From an uncultured Collinsella sp. (lineage in GTDB: Bacteria > Actinomycetota > Coriobacteriia > Coriobacteriales > Coriobacteriaceae), in NCBI GenBank assembly GCA_900553345.1, contig USDE01000039.1, positions 1-9,652 on the forward strand: DNA of 9,652 bases, read 5' to 3'. Shown here in pieces: positions 7,374 to 9,652 of this stretch. How positions within the stretch are numbered: position 1 is the first letter of the stretch; each line of letters begins with the position of its first letter. The notes under the pieces were generated by a model. That model saw only the letters and a list, made by a program, of their open reading frames with translations, was not told where the DNA came from and made no database searches. The position numbers were made by a program, and so were the translations under genes.

Positions 7374-8861
7374 CCAGTTGAAGGAACGGTGGAGATGTGT
7401 TTCGATAGGTCCGGTGGCCATGCTCCGCCCGCCGCCCGGCACCTCTTCCCAGACTCAGCCGGACGGTCGGTCCGTCTATTCCGTTTTTCCTTCTAGCCTA
7501 GGCCAGCGGGGCATCGCCCCTCTCGGCGCGCGCCCTCTCGATGAGCCCCGGCGTCAGGTCGAGATCGCCGAGCGCCACGTCCTCCACGCCGTAGGCGTCC
7601 AGCAGCGCCGCCGCGTCCTCCCCGAGCATCGCCCTGAAGGCGCGCGCGGGCGTCGAGAAGCCGAGCGCGCCGCGGGGCTCGGAGTTCACGTGCGACATGG
7701 CCAGCGCCAGGTCCGCCGGGGCGAGCCGGTCGAACCTGAGCCCGGAGCCCTTGGGCAGCAGCTTCCTTATCTCGACGTGGTTTCGCTCGCAGGCGCCCTT
7801 CTGGTCGCTGCGCCTCGGGTCGCAGTAGAACAGCCTCGTCTCGCCCGGCCCCTCGCCGACGAGGTCCGCGATCGCCCGCTCGTCGGAGAACTCCGTGCCG
7901 TTGTCGGTGAGCACGGCGCGGAAGACCCTGCCCATGCCGTCGGCGCCGAGGACCTCCCTGATACCGCCCAGGGCGGCCGCGACGCGCCCGGCGGTCTTCT
8001 CCGCCAGCGGCAGCGCGAGCTGCAGCCTGCTGGGGCGGTGCAGCAGCGTGAGCAGGCAGGCGGAGTCCTCCCGGGCGCCCTCGACGGTGTCCATCTCCCA
8101 GGCCGCGGCGCACGCGTCCTCCCCGAGGGCGAGGAACGCGGCATATGACCTGCGGGCGGAGTGGCGGGTCGCCGCCCGGCCCGCGGCGCGCCTCCTCGGC
8201 CTGTAGCCGACCTTGCGCCTGAGCTCCATGTTGGTCATGCCGTCGTAGCCCGCCGCGACCCAGCGGTAGATGGTCGAGGGAGACGGGTCCACGGGCCCGC
8301 CGTTGCGCGCCGCCATCTGCTCGGGCGACAGCCCCCGGCGCAGGCAGTCCCTTATCGCCTCCAGCCTGGCCGCCGCGGCGGGCTCGTCGGCGTCTATCCC
8401 GCGCCTGGACGAGACAAGGACCGAGTCGGCGCACAGCTGCGCGGCCCGGGCCTCGTAGAAGACGTGGGGGCGGCGCTTGCAGCCGATCGCGCGGTACCGG
8501 CCGCAGCCGTTGCAGCATCGCGGCCACGCCGCCAGGCGCGGGCAGGCCGCCGACAGGTCGGCGGAGGCGTCCACGCGCTCGCCGCGCCTGGCCTTCGGCG
8601 CCGTCACGAACCTGTGCGACGCCACCTCCGCGCTCACCGTCGAGGGCGACCTGCCCAGCTCCCTCGCGATCTCCCTGCACGATGCCCTGCGCTCCAGCAT
8701 CCTCTGGACCGTGTCCCGCTCGTGCCTCGTGAGCCTTCCGTAGGCCCTCGGGACCGCCCTCGCGGAGCCCCTTTTCTTCTTTCCGGACATGGCGTCCTCC
8801 GATCTCCCGGGGCCGGCCGATCCGGCCCTCAGGGTATCGGGTTCCCACATTCATCCGCACA
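7374..8861 (-). mobile_element. IS30-family insertion sequence, ends approximate
   Basis: The element carries a single IS30-type transposase and is visibly richer in G+C than the flanking genes. It lies between the ispE terminator and the next promoter, and neither neighbouring gene is interrupted. The right end is placed at the centre of the palindrome (8861/8862) because IS30-family ends commonly begin TGT and the left half of the palindrome ends in CACA. No matching inverted repeat could be found by eye between 7302 and 7497, so the left boundary is a guess and the target duplication is not defined. Confidence 0.6.
7498..8790 (-). CDS. IS30-family transposase (DDE)
   Basis: The 430-residue protein reads from the ATG at 8790-8788, preceded by GGAGG, to the TAG at 7500-7498. 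An N-terminal helix-turn-helix includes RHERDTVQRML (22-32), REIARELGRSPSTVSAEV (39-56). A cysteine cluster (C83, C92, C93, C96, C104) looks like a zinc-binding segment. A second helix-turn-helix-like segment (SPEQMA to TIYRWV) spans about 155-178. The DDE residues are D234 in WEMDTVEG, D296 in LTDNGTEF, and E335 in SDQKGACERN, followed by the family's IRKLLPKG (341-348). It catalyses copy-out/paste-in transposition through a circular intermediate. All catalytic residues are present and the frame is intact, so it may be active. It is longer than many IS30 transposases (about 320-390 residues). A start at 8850 is possible but would put coding sequence inside the terminal palindrome. Confidence 0.93.
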   Translation of the reverse strand: MSGKKKRGSARAVPRAYGRLTRHERDTVQRMLERRASCREIARELGRSPSTVSAEVASHRFVTAPKARRGERVDASADLSAACPRLAAWPRCCNGCGRYRAIGCKRRPHVFYEARAAQLCADSVLVSSRRGIDADEPAAAARLEAIRDCLRRGLSPEQMAARNGGPVDPSPSTIYRWVAAGYDGMTNMELRRKVGYRPRRRAAGRAATRHSARRSYAAFLALGEDACAAAWEMDTVEGAREDSACLLTLLHRPSRLQLALPLAEKTAGRVAAALGGIREVLGADGMGRVFRAVLTDNGTEFSDERAIADLVGEGPGETRLFYCDPRRSDQKGACERNHVEIRKLLPKGSGLRFDRLAPADLALAMSHVNSEPRGALGFSTPARAFRAMLGEDAAALLDAYGVEDVALGDLDLTPGLIERARAERGDAPLA

Positions 8862-8881
8862 TGTGCGGATGAATGTGGGAA
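8842..8881. repeat. Perfect 40-bp palindrome at the IS30 end
   Basis: TTCCCACATTCATCCGCACA (8842-8861) is followed immediately by its exact reverse complement (8862-8881) with no spacer. The centre reads CACA-TGTG. As RNA it would fold into a very long stem with no loop, and as DNA it could form a cruciform. It lies about 50 bases upstream of the transposase start. It may be two IS30-type ends abutted head to head. Confidence 0.85.
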
Positions 8882-8894
8882 GTGTTCGGATGAA
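8850..8894. repeat. Three copies of CGGATGAA around the palindrome
   Basis: TTCATCCG (8850-8857, inverted), CGGATGAA (8866-8873) and CGGATGAA (8887-8894) form a cluster. The last two copies are 21 bases apart, two turns of DNA helix. The first two belong to the palindrome and the third lies outside it, so they could be transposase binding sites or an older repeat into which the element inserted. Confidence 0.6.
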
Positions 8895-8945
8895 GTTGAT
8901 AATCAAGGTTTGAATAGTCGTTTAAGAACGTCCCCAATGACTAAG

Positions 8946-8973
8946 TTGCAGGTGGCGGCGGTTGTGTTACACT
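8946..8973 (+). promoter_or_regulatory. Extended -10 promoter for the probable rho gene
   Basis: TTGCAG (8946-8951) and TACACT (8968-8973) are separated by 16 bases, and a TGT immediately upstream of the -10 supplies the extended -10 element. The predicted start point is near 8980. It lies about 85 bases beyond the IS element and palindrome, so the insertion leaves it intact. Confidence 0.65.
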
Positions 8974-8979
8974 AACGCT

Positions 8980-9117
8980 GCGTATATGACGCAAATATCT
9001 CGATACAGATCAATGATGTCCGTCGGTATTTGACGGAGCTAGACTGTTTAGCCGCCCTGAAGGTTTATGCAGGGAGCATGTGATCACAGGGCTTGAAAAG
9101 AAAGTTGAGCAAACACT
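8980..9117 (+). promoter_or_regulatory. Structured 5' leader of the probable rho gene
   Basis: The leader of about 138 bases contains TCCGTC/GACGGA (9019-9024 with 9032-9037, 6 bp, 7-base loop). CCCTG (9055-9059) can pair with CAGGG (9070-9074). Alternatively, GCCCTG (9054-9059) can pair with CAGGGC (9087-9092). The two pairings exclude each other. Just before the GTG start I see no strong Shine-Dalgarno. The E. coli rho leader is a known site of autogenous attenuation by Rho, so a similar role is possible here but not shown. Confidence 0.45.
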
Positions 9118-9652
9118 GTGTCTGATCAACAGCAAGAAAACGAAATAACGACGACGCAAGCCGCTCCCGCTGCACCGGTTGCGTCGGACCAGGTCGCGGC
9201 GCCCGCGCAAACCTCGGCTCCTGAGACGCCTAAGGCTGCAACGGCTGAGAAGGCCGTGCCTGCAACTGGTGAGGAGGCTGCTCCGGCAAAGCCCAAGCGC
9301 ACGCGCCGCTGACGGCGAGGAGGTCACCAAGCCCAAGCGCCGTACCGCGCGCACGACGCGCGCCAAGCGCACCGTTGCAGCTGACTCCTCGGCGCCGATT
9401 TCCGATGAGGTCGCGCAGGCACGTGCGTTGGCGCAGATTAGCGAGGCTCAGGTGGTGCGCGCCCGCCGTCGTGCTGCCGAGCGCGAGGCCGCGGCTCTGA
9501 CCGAGCTTGCAGCTCCGTCTGTGCCCGAGACCCCTGCCGCCGACCAACCGACCGAGAAGCCGGCACCGCGCACACGCCGTCGCACGGCTGCTAAGGCCGA
9601 GCAGGTTGCTGAACAGGTAACCCCCGAGCTCACTGAGGCTTCGGTCCGTTCC
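9118..9652 (+). CDS. rho: Probable transcription termination factor Rho, N-terminal extension, frame broken once
   Basis: The first 64 codons from GTG 9118 give MSDQQQENEITTTQAAPAAP, then an Ala/Pro/Thr-rich stretch ending KPKRTRR. They stop at TGA 9310-9312. The +1 frame continues without a stop from that point to the window edge with the same composition: EEVTKPKRRTARTTRAKRT, then a helical ISDEVAQARALAQISEAQVV segment and another RTRRRTAAKAEQ stretch. The two parts form one low-complexity, basic, probably disordered protein. Actinobacterial Rho proteins carry such an N-terminal extension before the RNA-binding and ATPase core, and the position after ispE fits what I recall of this class. 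None of the conserved Rho core lies in the window, so IF-2 or another protein with a basic disordered tail is possible. The break could be a sequencing error, a mutation, or recoding. GTG 9118 is the first possible start after an in-frame TGA at 9106. Confidence 0.5.

Noticed and set aside
7460..7488. Hairpin CGGAC/GTCCG followed at a distance by T5 as a terminator
   Set aside because: The stem is only 5 bp and the T-run is about 10 bases away from it. No transcript on that strand is expected to end there.
7378..8913. Plus-strand open frames across the IS element
   Set aside because: They are rich in Arg, Pro and Ala with no domain, and lie opposite an intact transposase with complete DDE residues.
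9080..9151. Short GTG ORF (about 23 codons) overlapping the probable rho start as a leader peptide
   Set aside because: The ribosome binding site (GGGAG) is only 3 bases from the GTG, and the peptide has no recognisable feature. It is too weak to call.
1..9652. CRISPR array, tRNA or rRNA genes, or a new defence cassette
   Set aside because: No regularly spaced repeats, no tRNA or rRNA signatures and no unexplained multi-gene cassette were seen. Apart from the IS element the window is ordinary housekeeping sequence.

Overview
The window looks like a chromosomal housekeeping region of a high-GC Gram-positive bacterium of the class Coriobacteriia, most likely Collinsella or a close relative. 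This assignment is an inference from base composition, protein style and gene order (murE-like, HAD, murI, rph, rdgB, dtd, then veg-ispE and a probable rho). No search was run.

Layout. At the left edge (1-145, minus strand) is the first 48 codons of a glutamine-dependent asparagine synthetase (asnB). About 400 bases of divergent non-coding DNA follow. They hold a 9-bp hairpin and a strong terminator-type hairpin that reads toward asnB. On the plus strand, a cell-wall and housecleaning block runs from 545 to 5957: a Lys/Orn-type MurE ligase, a HAD phosphatase, glutamate racemase MurI, RNase PH, the XTP/dITP pyrophosphatase RdgB and D-aminoacyl-tRNA deacylase Dtd. MurE and MurI serve peptidoglycan precursor synthesis, Rph matures tRNA 3' ends, RdgB cleans the nucleotide pool and Dtd clears D-aminoacyl-tRNAs. 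The 146-base gap between rph and rdgB carries a 12-bp stem hairpin that may end the first transcript.

A second unit starts from a recognisable promoter near 5991-6020. It encodes Veg and IspE (4-diphosphocytidyl-methylerythritol kinase), an order resembling the veg-ispE region of Bacillus, and ends in a GC-rich intrinsic terminator just after ispE. An IS30-family element with one 430-residue transposase on the minus strand has landed between that terminator and the next promoter, so it breaks no gene. At its transposase-proximal end is a perfect 40-bp palindrome of two abutted 20-bp halves.

The last unit has an extended -10 promoter (8946-8973) and a structured leader of about 140 bases. It then begins a protein with a long, low-complexity, Ala/Lys/Arg-rich N-terminus, probably the disordered N-terminal extension of transcription terminator Rho. 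The reading frame is broken once, at a TGA near 9310, and resumes in the +1 frame to the end of the window. This may be a sequence error, a real mutation, or a recoding site. No CRISPR array, tRNA, rRNA or clearly new defence system is visible.
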